This document shows positions 7,520 through 16,341 of a DNA stretch of 64,000 nt, piece by piece; positions within the stretch are counted from its first letter, which is position 1; each line of letters opens with the position of its first letter. This DNA is from Polaromonas sp. JS666 (GTDB lineage Bacteria; Pseudomonadota; Gammaproteobacteria; Burkholderiales; Burkholderiaceae_C), in assembly GCF_900103405.1 (NCBI RefSeq), contig NZ_FNHX01000005.1:64845-128844 (forward strand), read 5' to 3'. The notes under the pieces were generated by a model. It was not told the DNA's origin. It did no database searches and saw nothing but the letters and a program-made list of their open reading frames with translations. The translations under genes and the position numbers were made by a program.

Positions 7520-8653
7520 TCAAGCAGCCGAAAGGCGCGGCTCCTGCGTCAGGCTGTAGCAGGTGAACACGCGGTTCAGCGCCGGCAGCGGCGCGACTTC
7601 CATCTCGCCGGCGGCGGGCTCCATGATGACCATGGCCACCGAGGCCGAGAGGTTGTCATGGCTGCCCAGGCGCGGCGGGCGGCAGACGGAATAAGGCAGG
7701 CCGAAGTCGTCAAAAAAAGCGTTTTTCAAATCCTGGCGGCTGAGTTTGTCCTTGGCATTGAGCAGCTTGCGCACGCGCCAGTCGCGGTAGTGGCTGTCCG
7801 GCGACTGGGAAATGCCCATATCCACGAGTTTGCTGAGCGCCACCGGGCTCATCCAGTGGTTGGCGTGCACGATCAGGTTGTCGGCGCCGGGGTAAATCGG
7901 GAAGGACTCATTGGTCGTGCATTCGAAGTCGATGCCGAAACCCTGTGCCATGCCCAGCATGATGTTGTTGGAGCAGGACTTGGGCGTGGCCGCGACGGCC
8001 TTCATCGCCAGCGAAAAAATCTCCTGCTCCAGCACCTTGCGGCGTATCAGCGAGAGCGGCACGCCCAGCTGCTTGAAGTCGCGGTCCGATTCCAGGTAGT
8101 TGGCGGTAATCGATACACCTGCGCTGTTGAAGCCGCTGCGGGCCAGCCCGCCGGCCTCGACAAAAGTCAGGAAGTCGGGGCCGTTGTCGTTGCGCACGCG
8201 CAGCACGACGGCGGTTTCGACGCATTCAGCGCGCCAGTCCCAGTTCTGGCCGTGCAGGAGGTTGCCGCTGGCCGAACGCTCGGGCAGTATCAGCGCGCCG
8301 GTGCAGCCGTCGCCGGGCTCTTTGTCGGCCTGCTGGACTTTTTCGGCGCGCGCCTTGGCCAGCACCTCGGTGCGGGCATTGATCATCACGATGTCCTGGA
8401 AGTCCACGCCCGCGCCCTCGGCAATGCCGCGCATTTCGTCGATGTAGTGCGGCGCGAAGTCGCCGATCTCCTTGGCGAAGAAGTCGATCAGGCGCGCGCG
8501 CGCCTGATCGCTGTAGCCCAGGTTGACCAGGGTCTGGCCGTAGAGGCGCGCGCTGCCGCGCACCCGGCTGGCGGCCTGGCGGCCGTACTGCAGGCCGCGC
8601 TCGCGTGGGCTGCCGGAAACCGAGATAAAGGGAAATTGTTCGATGTTTGCCAT
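7520..8653 (-). CDS. C45-family peptidase / acyl-CoA:6-APA acyltransferase-like Ntn hydrolase
   Basis: 377 residues. The motif D-G-C-T-G places the probable autocatalytic nucleophile at Cys117; in this N-terminal-nucleophile family the precursor is cut just before the Cys to expose its amino group. Further family features are the G-Q-N-W-D-W segment near residue 135-140 and the N-A-R-T-E stretch before the cut site. Members hydrolyse or transfer acyl groups on amides, including penicillins, beta-alanyl-dopamine and N-acyl amino acids. It is the last gene of a minus-strand run with a peptide-type ABC transporter and an alpha/beta hydrolase, which suggests uptake and hydrolysis of a peptide-like or acylated amide. 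The substrate is not predictable here. Confidence 0.8.
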   Translation of the reverse strand: MANIEQFPFISVSGSPRERGLQYGRQAASRVRGSARLYGQTLVNLGYSDQARARLIDFFAKEIGDFAPHYIDEMRGIAEGAGVDFQDIVMINARTEVLAKARAEKVQQADKEPGDGCTGALILPERSASGNLLHGQNWDWRAECVETAVVLRVRNDNGPDFLTFVEAGGLARSGFNSAGVSITANYLESDRDFKQLGVPLSLIRRKVLEQEIFSLAMKAVAATPKSCSNNIMLGMAQGFGIDFECTTNESFPIYPGADNLIVHANHWMSPVALSKLVDMGISQSPDSHYRDWRVRKLLNAKDKLSRQDLKNAFFDDFGLPYSVCRPPRLGSHDNLSASVAMVIMEPAAGEMEVAPLPALNRVFTCYSLTQEPRLSAA

Positions 8654-8778
8654 GCTGTGCTGCCGTAAAAATTGCTGGAGAAAGTAGCGTGAAGAGGCGC
8701 AAGGGGCCGCCGCAAGGCGTGCCTGTCCCTGCCTTGCGCGCGCTGCGCATCAAGGCGAGTGAAAGAGGATGCTGAAAA

Positions 8779-10344
8779 TTACTTGCCGGCCAGCTTGGTG
8801 TTCCAGAGCAGCGGTTTGCCTTCCCACACCGTGAAGCCGGAGACGCGCTTGCGCACGGCCCAGGAGTCGGTCACGTTGTAGAGGATGACCAGCGGCGTCT
8901 TGGCGAGCATCATGGTGTGCAGCTGGTCGAACAAGGCCTGGCGCTTTTTCGGGTCGGCTTCGGCAAAGCTCTGGTCGATCAGCTTTTGCGCGGCCGGGTC
9001 GTCCCAGACCTTGCGCGGCTGCTTGGCCTTGTTGCCAGAGAACTGCTCATAGCTCAGGGCCGGGTCCAGGCGCGAGGAGTAGGTGAAGGAGCTCAGCTGG
9101 TAGTTGCCGCTGTTGTAACGATCCAGCTGCGTTGCCCATTCGAGCACCTCGATCTGCGCATTGATGCCCACGGCCTGCATCATGGCCTGGCTCATCACCG
9201 CCACCGAGAAACTGGGCACGTGGGCGCGTTTGTTGGCCTGGATCACGATGGGCTGGCCTTTGTAGCCGGCTTCCTTCAGCAGTTGTTTGGCCTTGGCCGG
9301 GTCGTAGCGGTAGCCTTTTTTCTGGGCCGCGCTGTAGAAGGCCGAGGTCTGCTGGATGGCGGAGTTGTTGACTTTGGCCAGGCCTTCGGACGAAGCCGCG
9401 ACCAGCTGGTTCATATCCAGCGACAGCGCGATGGCCTGGCGGATTCTTTCGTCCTTGAGCAGCGGGTCGTTGGTCTGCATCAGCAGCGTGTTCTTGCCGG
9501 CATCGACGGCGCCAACCACCGTGAGGTTTTTGTTCGCCTTGAGTTCCTGCACGTCGGAAGAGGTGATCTGGCCCGCGTCTATGGCGCCGGACTGCAGGCC
9601 GGCCTTGGAGGTCGACATGTCGGGAACGGTCAGGAACTTGACCTGCTCGACCAGCGGCTTTTTGAGGCCCAGGTAGCCGTCAGGTTTGCTGCCGGGGGGC
9701 GACTGGTAGTCGGCAAAGGCACTCAGGGTCACGTACTCGCCGCGCTTCCATTCCTCGAACTTGAAGGGGCCGGTGCCTATGGGCTTGTCCCAGCTGCCGT
9801 CTTCCTTGACGGATTTTTTGTTCAGCACGGCCGTCATGCCGCAGTCGGTGCGCGCCAGGTTGTCGAGGAAAACCGCCGAGGGGCGGTCCAGCTGCATGAC
9901 CACGGTCTGCGCGTCGGGCGCGGTGACCGAGGTCACCTTGACACCGGAGCGGCCGTCGAACTCGCTGAGGCAGCGCCAGTCGGTTTTGGGGTCCATGTAG
10001 CGCTTCCAGCTCCACAGCACGTCGGCCGAGCTCATGGGCTCGCCGTTGTGGAACTTCACGTTGGTGCGCAGCTTGAAGATATAGGTCAGGCCGTCGGGAC
10101 TGGTGACGATGGAGCGCGCCAGCAGCGGGCCTATGGTGCCGTTCTCGTGGTGGGCGACCAGGCCCTCGACGATGTTGAGCACCACGCCGTCGGTGGTGTT
10201 GTCGCGGTTCACGCCGGGGTTGGTCGAGCGTATGTCGGCCGGCTGCGCGACCACGATTTGCGCGGGCGCCTGGGCCTGGGCCTGGGTCGCGGCGCAGGCC
10301 GCCAGCACGGCGGCACCCAGAAAATTCAATCGCAGGGAAAGCAT
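8779..10344 (-). CDS. ABC transporter substrate-binding protein, peptide/opine family (SBP_bac_5)
   Basis: 521 residues. The N-terminus is a short signal sequence; an L-A-A-C stretch could serve as a lipobox, but the following A-Q-A-Q-A also fits ordinary Sec cleavage. The mature part carries the family's early motif (P-A-D-I-R-S-T-N-P) and F-H-N-G-E-P-M near residue 95, typical of DppA/OppA/GsiB-type periplasmic binding proteins. It precedes the C45 gene and follows the ATPase gene on the same strand, so it is the ligand-capturing component of this importer. Ligands in the family include oligopeptides, glutathione, nickel and opines; none can be chosen from sequence. Confidence 0.9.
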   Translation of the reverse strand: MLSLRLNFLGAAVLAACAATQAQAQAPAQIVVAQPADIRSTNPGVNRDNTTDGVVLNIVEGLVAHHENGTIGPLLARSIVTSPDGLTYIFKLRTNVKFHNGEPMSSADVLWSWKRYMDPKTDWRCLSEFDGRSGVKVTSVTAPDAQTVVMQLDRPSAVFLDNLARTDCGMTAVLNKKSVKEDGSWDKPIGTGPFKFEEWKRGEYVTLSAFADYQSPPGSKPDGYLGLKKPLVEQVKFLTVPDMSTSKAGLQSGAIDAGQITSSDVQELKANKNLTVVGAVDAGKNTLLMQTNDPLLKDERIRQAIALSLDMNQLVAASSEGLAKVNNSAIQQTSAFYSAAQKKGYRYDPAKAKQLLKEAGYKGQPIVIQANKRAHVPSFSVAVMSQAMMQAVGINAQIEVLEWATQLDRYNSGNYQLSSFTYSSRLDPALSYEQFSGNKAKQPRKVWDDPAAQKLIDQSFAEADPKKRQALFDQLHTMMLAKTPLVILYNVTDSWAVRKRVSGFTVWEGKPLLWNTKLAGK

Positions 10345-10361
10345 AAAAAGCTCCTTAAAAA

Positions 10362-12029
10362 TCAGGCTGGAAAGGGGGGCATGGCGGTGGGCACGTCGGC
10401 GTCGTCAAAACGCCACCTGAGCTGCATGCCGCCCTGGCCGGTGGGCGTCAGCGCGGGAATCGCGGAAAGCAGCTTGCGGGTGTAGGCATGCTGCGGATGG
10501 TCGAAGACCTCGTCGCGGCTGCCTTGTTCAATGATGCGGCCGGCCTGCATCACGACCACGCGGTCGGCCACCTGTTCGACCACACCCAGGTCATGGCTGA
10601 TAAACAGGCAGGCAAAGCCGTGGCGCTCCTGCAGCTCGGCCAGCAGCGCCAGCACCTGGGCACGCACCGTGACGTCCAGGGCCGACACCGGCTCATCGGC
10701 AATCACAAAAGCCGGCTCGCGTATCAGCGCGCGGGCAATCGCCACACGCTGGCGCTGGCCGCCCGAGAGCTCATGCGCATAGCGCGCCGCATGCTGCGGC
10801 TGCAAGCCGACTTCATCGAGCATCTTTGCGACGCGTGCCTGCTTCTCGGCTGTAGACAGGCCGGGCACCAGGCGCAGGCCTTCGCCGATCAGCTGGCCTA
10901 TGTTCATGCGCGGGTTGAGGGACGAATACGGGTCCTGGAACACCATCTGGCAATTGAGCCGGTAGTCCAGCCAGCCCGCGTCGCTGCGCGCAATCGAGCG
11001 GCCGCGAAAACGGATGTCGCCTTCGGTGGGTTTGATCAGGCCGGCAATCGCGCGGCCCAGCGTGGTCTTGCCCGAGCCCGAGCCGCCCACTACCGCGACG
11101 ATCTCGCGCGGGCGCACGACCAGGTCTATGCCGTGCAGCACGCGCTTGGCGGTGGACTTGGAAAACAGCTTGCGCTTGCCTGGGTAATCGATGACCAGGT
11201 TGCGCACTTCGATCACGGGCTGTTCGTCGGCAATTGTGCGGGCGGCCTGCCGGCGCGGGATGGCTTCGAGCAGCTTGCGCGTGTAGTCCTGCTGCGGGCC
11301 GGCCAGCATGGCCGCGGTGTCGCCGGCTTCGACGACTTCGCCCTGCTGCATGACGATCATGCGCTGGGTGTAGCGCGCGACCATGGGCAGGTCGTGGCTG
11401 ATCAGCAGCACGGCGGTATTGTGTTCGCGCGTGAGCCCGACCATGAGTTCCAGCACGTCGCGTTGCACCAGCGCGTCCAGGGCCGTGGTCGGCTCGTCGG
11501 CGATCAGCAGCGCGGGCTCCAGCAGCATGACCGAGGCCAGCATCATGCGCTGGCGCATGCCGCCCGAAAACTCATGCGGCCAGGCGCTGAGTGCGGCCCG
11601 CGGGTCGCTGATGCCGACGCGCGCGAGCATGGCCAGGGCTTTTTCGCGGCGCGCGGCCGGCGACAACTCGGGCCGGTGCAGGGCCAGGCCTTCGTCGAGC
11701 TGCCGGCCTATGGTCATCGAAGGGTTCAGCGAAGTCATGGGCTCCTGGAACACCATGCCTATGCGCGCGCCGCGCAGCTTGCGCAAACGCGCGTCGCCCA
11801 CCGTCGCCATGTCTTCGCCTTCAAACAGGATGCGGCCTGCGCTGCGCACCAGCGGCGGCGGCGTCAGGCCCATGATGGCGCGCGCCGCCTGGGTCTTGCC
11901 GCTGCCCGATTCGCCGACGATGCCGACGATTTCGCCAGGCGCGACGGTGAATGACACATTGCGCACGATTTCGCGGCCGCCCTTGCCCACGGACAAGCTC
12001 AGGCCGGAGACATCCACCAGCTGCGTCAT
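10362..12029 (-). CDS. ABC transporter ATP-binding protein with two fused nucleotide-binding domains (DppD-DppF / GsiA type)
   Basis: 555 residues with two complete ATPase cassettes. The first has Walker A G-E-S-G-S-G-K-T (about residue 37), signature F-S-G-G-M-R-Q-R and Walker B ending D-E-P-T-T-A-L-D. The second has G-G-S-G-S-G-K-T (about residue 315), L-S-G-G-Q-R-Q-R and D-E-P-V-S-A-L-D. Each half also shows the oligopeptide-transporter C-terminal extension (Y-T-R-K-L-L-x-A-I-P). The fusion replaces separate D and F subunits. The start overlaps the stop of the DppC-type permease gene by 4 bases, so the genes are translated as one operon. Confidence 0.95.
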   Translation of the reverse strand: MTQLVDVSGLSLSVGKGGREIVRNVSFTVAPGEIVGIVGESGSGKTQAARAIMGLTPPPLVRSAGRILFEGEDMATVGDARLRKLRGARIGMVFQEPMTSLNPSMTIGRQLDEGLALHRPELSPAARREKALAMLARVGISDPRAALSAWPHEFSGGMRQRMMLASVMLLEPALLIADEPTTALDALVQRDVLELMVGLTREHNTAVLLISHDLPMVARYTQRMIVMQQGEVVEAGDTAAMLAGPQQDYTRKLLEAIPRRQAARTIADEQPVIEVRNLVIDYPGKRKLFSKSTAKRVLHGIDLVVRPREIVAVVGGSGSGKTTLGRAIAGLIKPTEGDIRFRGRSIARSDAGWLDYRLNCQMVFQDPYSSLNPRMNIGQLIGEGLRLVPGLSTAEKQARVAKMLDEVGLQPQHAARYAHELSGGQRQRVAIARALIREPAFVIADEPVSALDVTVRAQVLALLAELQERHGFACLFISHDLGVVEQVADRVVVMQAGRIIEQGSRDEVFDHPQHAYTRKLLSAIPALTPTGQGGMQLRWRFDDADVPTAMPPFPA

Positions 12030-12847
12030 TCGATGCCCCTCATGCGCGGGTCCAGCAGGTCGCGCACCGCGTCACCCAGGAAGTTGATGCCCAGCAGCGT
12101 GAGCGCGATGCACAGGCCCGGGAAGATGGAAAGGTAAGCCGCCTGCGCCATGAAGGGTCGGGCCGCGGCCAGCATATTGCCCCAGGTCGGCGCCGGCGGC
12201 GGCACGCCCAGGCCCAGGAAGGACAGCGCGCTTTCCGCGAGGATGACCCAGCCGAACATCGAGGTGGCCAGCACCGTGAGCGGTGCCACGCAGTTGGGCA
12301 GCACGTGGCGGAACATGGTGTAGAGCTCCGAATTGCCGAGTACGCGCGAGGATTCGATGAACTCCTTTTCGCGCAGCGACATCACCGTGCCGCGCACGAT
12401 GCGCGTAACGGAGGGTGTGTAGGCCAGGCCCAGCGCCAGGATGATGCCGTACTTGTTGGCGCCGAAGACCGCCAGCAGCGCCAGTGCCAGCAGCAGGCCG
12501 GGGAAGGCCAACAGGGCGTTGATGAAGGCCATGATGATGCGGTCGGTCCAGCCGCGCACAAAGCCGGTCAAAACGCCTATGGCCGTTCCCGTGGTGATGG
12601 AAAACAGCACCGTGAGGAAGCTGATCCACATGCTGTTGGAGGCGCCCGCCATCAGGCGCGAGAGCTCGTCGCGGCCGAATTCGTCGGTACCCAGCCAGTA
12701 AGTGGCGCTAGGCGGCTTCAGGCGCGCCATGAAGTTGATCTTGAGCGGCTCGTGCGGCGTCCAGAAAAAGGCCAGGACGGCCGCTGCGAGGATGATGCCC
12801 ACGATGGCCAGGCCTATCAGGGCTTGCGGGCTTAAAAACTTTTTCAT
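12026..12847 (-). CDS. ABC transporter permease, DppC type
   Basis: 273 residues, inner-membrane permease of the peptide/nickel class. The N-terminal helix is followed by the typical W-L-G-T-D-E-F-G-R-D segment near residue 50, and the EAA coupling loop appears as E-S-S-R-V-L-G-N-S-E. About six transmembrane helices are visible, including the late L-G-L-G-V-P-P-P-x-P-T-W-G-N-M-L signature of DppC proteins. It overlaps both neighbours by 4 bases and pairs with the DppB-type permease upstream. Confidence 0.95.
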   Translation of the reverse strand: MKKFLSPQALIGLAIVGIILAAAVLAFFWTPHEPLKINFMARLKPPSATYWLGTDEFGRDELSRLMAGASNSMWISFLTVLFSITTGTAIGVLTGFVRGWTDRIIMAFINALLAFPGLLLALALLAVFGANKYGIILALGLAYTPSVTRIVRGTVMSLREKEFIESSRVLGNSELYTMFRHVLPNCVAPLTVLATSMFGWVILAESALSFLGLGVPPPAPTWGNMLAAARPFMAQAAYLSIFPGLCIALTLLGINFLGDAVRDLLDPRMRGIE

Positions 12848-13788
12848 TCCGCGAGCACCCTGGGGTCGAAAATCGGATAGCAGAGGTCAATCACCAGGTT
12901 GGTGACCACATAGATCACGGCGACCAGCAACAGGCAGCCCTGGATCACCGGGTAGTCGCGCGCGAAGATGGCATCGACCAGCAGGCGGCCCAGGCCGGGA
13001 ATCGTGAACACGGTTTCGACCACGGCCACGCCACCCAGCAGGTTGCCGAGCACCAGGCCAATCAAGGTCCAGGTCGGGCCGAAGGAGTTGCGAAAGGCGT
13101 GGTGCACCAGCACGGCGCGCTCGGACAGGCCCTTGGCGCGCGCATGGGTGATGTAGTCCAGCCGCAGCACCTCCAGCGTGCTGGCCCTGGCCATGCGTAT
13201 CAGTACGCCGATTTCATGCAGGAACAGGGTCAGTATCGGCATCAAGAGGTAAAGCAGGCCGGACTTCCAGTCGTTCATGACCGAGACATAACCGACCACC
13301 GGCAGCCATTCGAGCTTGAGGCCGAAAAACAGCAGCAACAACAGGCCCAGCCAGAAGGTGGGAATGGACACCAGCAAGGTGGCCGCACCGACCAGCATCA
13401 GGTCGGGCAGGCGGTTTTGTTTCCAGGCGGCGATCATGCCGGCGGGCACCGCGACCAGGGTGGCGAAAAACACCGCCACCAGCACGATTTGCGCGCTGAC
13501 CACAAAGCGGCTCATCACGAGTTGCAGCACCGGCTCGCCGGTGGTGATGGACACGCCCAGGTCGCCGCCCAGCACATGGCGGCCCCAGATGCCGAACTGC
13601 ACCGGCCAGCTTTTATCGAGGCCGAGCTGGGCGCGCAGGTCGGCCAGGCGCACCGGGTCGGCCAGGTCGCCCAGCAGCAGCTGGGCCGGGTCGCCGGGAA
13701 TCAGCCGTATCAGCACAAACACCGCGACCGCCACGATCAGCAGGGTCGGTATCGCCATCACCAGGCGGGCCAGCGCGAAACGTAGCAT
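12844..13788 (-). CDS. ABC transporter permease, DppB type
   Basis: 314 residues. The N-terminus (M-A-I-P-T-L-L-I-V-A-V-A-V-F, then R-L-I-P-G-D-P) is the standard DppB opening, and the coupling loop R-A-K-G-L-S-E-R lies near residue 218. About six membrane helices are visible; the C-terminus N-L-V-I-D-L-C-Y-P-I-F-D-P-R is characteristic of the family. It overlaps the DppC-type gene by 4 bases. The hydrolase gene lies just upstream, 51 bases away. Confidence 0.95.
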   Translation of the reverse strand: MLRFALARLVMAIPTLLIVAVAVFVLIRLIPGDPAQLLLGDLADPVRLADLRAQLGLDKSWPVQFGIWGRHVLGGDLGVSITTGEPVLQLVMSRFVVSAQIVLVAVFFATLVAVPAGMIAAWKQNRLPDLMLVGAATLLVSIPTFWLGLLLLLFFGLKLEWLPVVGYVSVMNDWKSGLLYLLMPILTLFLHEIGVLIRMARASTLEVLRLDYITHARAKGLSERAVLVHHAFRNSFGPTWTLIGLVLGNLLGGVAVVETVFTIPGLGRLLVDAIFARDYPVIQGCLLLVAVIYVVTNLVIDLCYPIFDPRVLAE

Positions 13789-13839
13789 GGTCAGGCTTTC
13801 AGCTCGGGGAGGTGGATGGCGCGCGGGGCATCCATGGCA

Positions 13840-14760
13840 TTACTGGGCTTTACCCGTTGCGTTATCCGGCGCTTGCTTGCGCATGCTGCCCAGCACGGTG
13901 GCAAAGAAGTCCTGCACCGTGTCCACGCAGGCCAGGCCGTCGTGGGGAACGTTGTCGACCAGGTCCAGGGTGACCTGGACGCCGGCCTTGGCAAAGGACT
14001 TTCGCAGGGTTTCCAGCCGCTCGGGCCGGGTGTGCCCCGCGTCGTTGGCGCCGGGCATGAAGAACTTGCCGCCTTCGCGGTGGGTGATCTCCCAGGTCTC
14101 CATGTCGGCCTTGCCGACCACCATGTGCACCGGCAATGCCTTGAGCGCGGCCAGGTTCAGGGCTTTGCCGAAGCGTTTTTCAAAGTCGCGCACGCCCACC
14201 CACCAGTCCTGGTCAGGGTCAATCAGCGTGACCGAGCCCGGCGCGCCTATGGACAGGGCCCAGAGGCGTTCGGGATGCAGCAGGCCGAAGCGGTTGACGA
14301 ACTGGCCGCCCCCGGAATAACCGAAGAGCGCGAATTTGGAGAAATCGCAGCCGAACTTGATGGCCACCTCGTCAACCATGCTCAGCAGGATCTGGTCGTA
14401 GCGGATGTCGGCCTCGCGCAGGTGCTTGAAGCCGTCGCGGTTGCCGTCGCCCTGCGGGCCGGCCGGGAACAGCGGGCACAGCACGATGCAGTCGTTCCAC
14501 TTGGCGAATGCGGCAAAGGCGTCGCGGTACTCGGTGAAAGCGCGGCCCGTGCCGTGCACCACGACCACCAGCTGCATGGGCTGTCTGGCCTGGTGCAAAT
14601 GTGGCGGCGCGTAGGTGCAATAGGAAAAGCGTGGGTCGGTGCGCGACGCAAAAATCGTGCTGTGGCCCAGGTCGTAAATCGCCGTCGCCCGTTTTTCGCC
14701 GAAAGACAGGGTTGAAGCCGTTGCGGCATTCGCTGGGAGCACTTCAGGCATACACATCAT
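13840..14760 (-). CDS. Alpha/beta hydrolase (esterase/PHB-depolymerase-like)
   Basis: About 306 residues. An alpha/beta-hydrolase core is visible: the oxyanion strand V-V-V-V-H-G-T-G, nucleophile elbow G-Y-S-G-G-G (Ser), and a late D-N-V-P-H-D-G segment with the probable catalytic His. The start is uncertain because M-M-C-M codons lie in tandem (14760, 14757, 14751), none with a strong ribosome site; 14760 was chosen. As first gene of the minus-strand cluster, divergent from a LysR gene, it may act on the acylated compound imported by the adjacent ABC system. The substrate is unknown. Confidence 0.75.
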   Translation of the reverse strand: MMCMPEVLPANAATASTLSFGEKRATAIYDLGHSTIFASRTDPRFSYCTYAPPHLHQARQPMQLVVVVHGTGRAFTEYRDAFAAFAKWNDCIVLCPLFPAGPQGDGNRDGFKHLREADIRYDQILLSMVDEVAIKFGCDFSKFALFGYSGGGQFVNRFGLLHPERLWALSIGAPGSVTLIDPDQDWWVGVRDFEKRFGKALNLAALKALPVHMVVGKADMETWEITHREGGKFFMPGANDAGHTRPERLETLRKSFAKAGVQVTLDLVDNVPHDGLACVDTVQDFFATVLGSMRKQAPDNATGKAQ

Positions 14761-14941
14761 CACCCACAAATAAGACTCGAAAGCGGCCGGTTCCGGGCCG
14801 CGCTGCAAGCATGGGTGGGTAAGACATCTGTACGTCACACAAGCCTGTTAAGGCGGATTGTTCTCCATCCAGTTTAAAAAATATATCTATATTATGTTTT
14901 GAGATGATAAAGTTATTCTTTTGTATTGAGGCCTGTTCTTC
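14761..14941. promoter_or_regulatory. Divergent LysR/hydrolase control region with AT-rich core
   Basis: The 181-bp gap between divergent starts contains an unusually AT-rich stretch at about 14876-14925 in otherwise GC-rich DNA, including the imperfect dyad AATATATCTATATT (about 14879-14893). LysR proteins typically bind dyads with A/T edges in such gaps, so this is the likely site controlling the C45/ABC operon. The exact site is inferred. Confidence 0.4.
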
Positions 14942-15844
14942 TTGAGCACCATACGTTTCCTGAGGACCTTTCTGGTCGTTGCGCACGGCGGCTCTTTCGC
15001 CGCGGCGGCCGACCGGGTCGCGCTGACGCAGGCGGCGGTCGGGGTGCAGATGCGCGCGCTGGAGACCGAGCTCAAGACCGTGCTGTTCGAGCGTTCCGGG
15101 CGTGGCGTGGTGCTTTCGGACGCCGGCCGCGCGCTGGTCGCGCATGCCGAAAAAATCATCGGCTACTACGACCAGATGCGCGAGGGCCTGGAAGGCGAGG
15201 GCGAGATCGCCGGCACCGTGACGGTGGGCTCCATCGTCACGGCCATGGGGTTGCTCTCCAACACCGTGGTGCGCATGAAGCCGCTCTACCCGCGCCTCAA
15301 TGTGCGCCTGGTCATGCAGGAATCCAGCGGTCTGGCGCGCAGCGTGCAAAGCGGCGAGCTTGACGCCGCCATCTTTGTCGACGACTCGCCGCTGGAGCGC
15401 AAGGGCATGCGCTGGACGCCGCTGTACACCGAGCCGCTGACGGTGGTCGCGAGTTCTCAGGTGGCGCCGCCGGGCAGCGACTTCAAGAAGCTGCTGCGCG
15501 AACAGCCCTTTTTGCGCTTTGACAGGCGCACGCCCAGCGGCATACGCATAGAGCAGACCTTGCGCAAGCTGGGCCTGGCCCCGCAGGACTTCCTGGAGCT
15601 CAGTTCGCTGTCGGCCATCATCGAGCTGGTGCGCCAGAACGTGGGCGTCACCATCGTGCCGCATGTCAAGAACGCCGACTGGGCCAATGACGCGCTGCTG
15701 CGCGTGCTGCCGCTGCCGGGCCGGCCCCCGACGCGGCTGATCGGCATGCTGGAGCAGGGCAAGCGCGAGCACATCACCTCGGTGATACGCCAGCACCTGG
15801 TGCAGCTGCTGGCCGAAAAAAGCGTGGCGCCGGCTGCACGCTGA
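14942..15844 (+). CDS. LysR-family transcriptional regulator
   Basis: 300 residues from a TTG start at 14942, with GAGG about 10 bases upstream. The N-terminal winged helix-turn-helix is clear (F-L-V-V-A-H-G-G-S-F-A-A-A-A, then T-Q-A-A-V-G-V-Q-M-R-A-L-E). The effector domain starts at about residue 90. It is transcribed away from the hydrolase-ABC-C45 cluster, the usual arrangement of a LysR activator and its target operon. The inducer is probably the imported compound or a hydrolysis product. Confidence 0.9.
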   Translation: MSTIRFLRTFLVVAHGGSFAAAADRVALTQAAVGVQMRALETELKTVLFERSGRGVVLSDAGRALVAHAEKIIGYYDQMREGLEGEGEIAGTVTVGSIVTAMGLLSNTVVRMKPLYPRLNVRLVMQESSGLARSVQSGELDAAIFVDDSPLERKGMRWTPLYTEPLTVVASSQVAPPGSDFKKLLREQPFLRFDRRTPSGIRIEQTLRKLGLAPQDFLELSSLSAIIELVRQNVGVTIVPHVKNADWANDALLRVLPLPGRPPTRLIGMLEQGKREHITSVIRQHLVQLLAEKSVAPAAR

Positions 15845-15928
15845 GGCGGCCGAAGGCAACTTGTTGCCCGCGTCCACTGAACTTTTTCACCGCGCCCCCG
15901 TCACACATCCTTTTAACGGAGGATTCCC

Positions 15929-16339
15929 ATGGCGTTTGCCAACAACAACCCACAACTCACGTCGCGCGCGCTGTCGGTGCTTCGCATTGTTTCGGCTTAT
16001 TTGCTTATTCAACATGGCACGGCCAAGCTGCTGGGCTTTCCCCACGTGGCCTATTTCGACGGGCTACAGGTACTGTCGCTGATCGGCTTTGCCGGCATCC
16101 TGGAACTCTTTGGCGGCGCTTTGCTGCTGGTCGGCCTGTTCACGCGGCCCGTGTCCTTTGTGTTGTCGGGCCTCCTGGCGTTTGCTTATTTCATCGGCCA
16201 CGCGTCCAAAGGTTTTGTGCTGTCACCCATGCTCAACGGCGGCGAGTCGGCCGTGCTGTTCTGCTTTGTCTTCCTGTTCATGGCTGCCGCGGGCGGCGGC
16301 GCCTGGGGCATTGACGCGCTGCGCGCTTCGCGCCAGTAA
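15929..16339 (+). CDS. DoxX family membrane protein
   Basis: 136 residues, four predicted transmembrane helices. The N-terminal R-I-V-S-A-Y-L-L-I-Q-H-G-T-A-K-L-L-G-F-P segment and the G-F-A-G-I-L-E-L-F-G-G stretch are typical of DoxX proteins. CGGAGG lies 9 bases before the ATG. Members have been linked to oxidative-stress or thiol-related membrane complexes, but no precise reaction is established for this subgroup. It converges on the sigma-factor gene with only two bases between them. Confidence 0.85.
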   Translation: MAFANNNPQLTSRALSVLRIVSAYLLIQHGTAKLLGFPHVAYFDGLQVLSLIGFAGILELFGGALLLVGLFTRPVSFVLSGLLAFAYFIGHASKGFVLSPMLNGGESAVLFCFVFLFMAAAGGGAWGIDALRASRQ

Positions 16340-16341
16340 GT

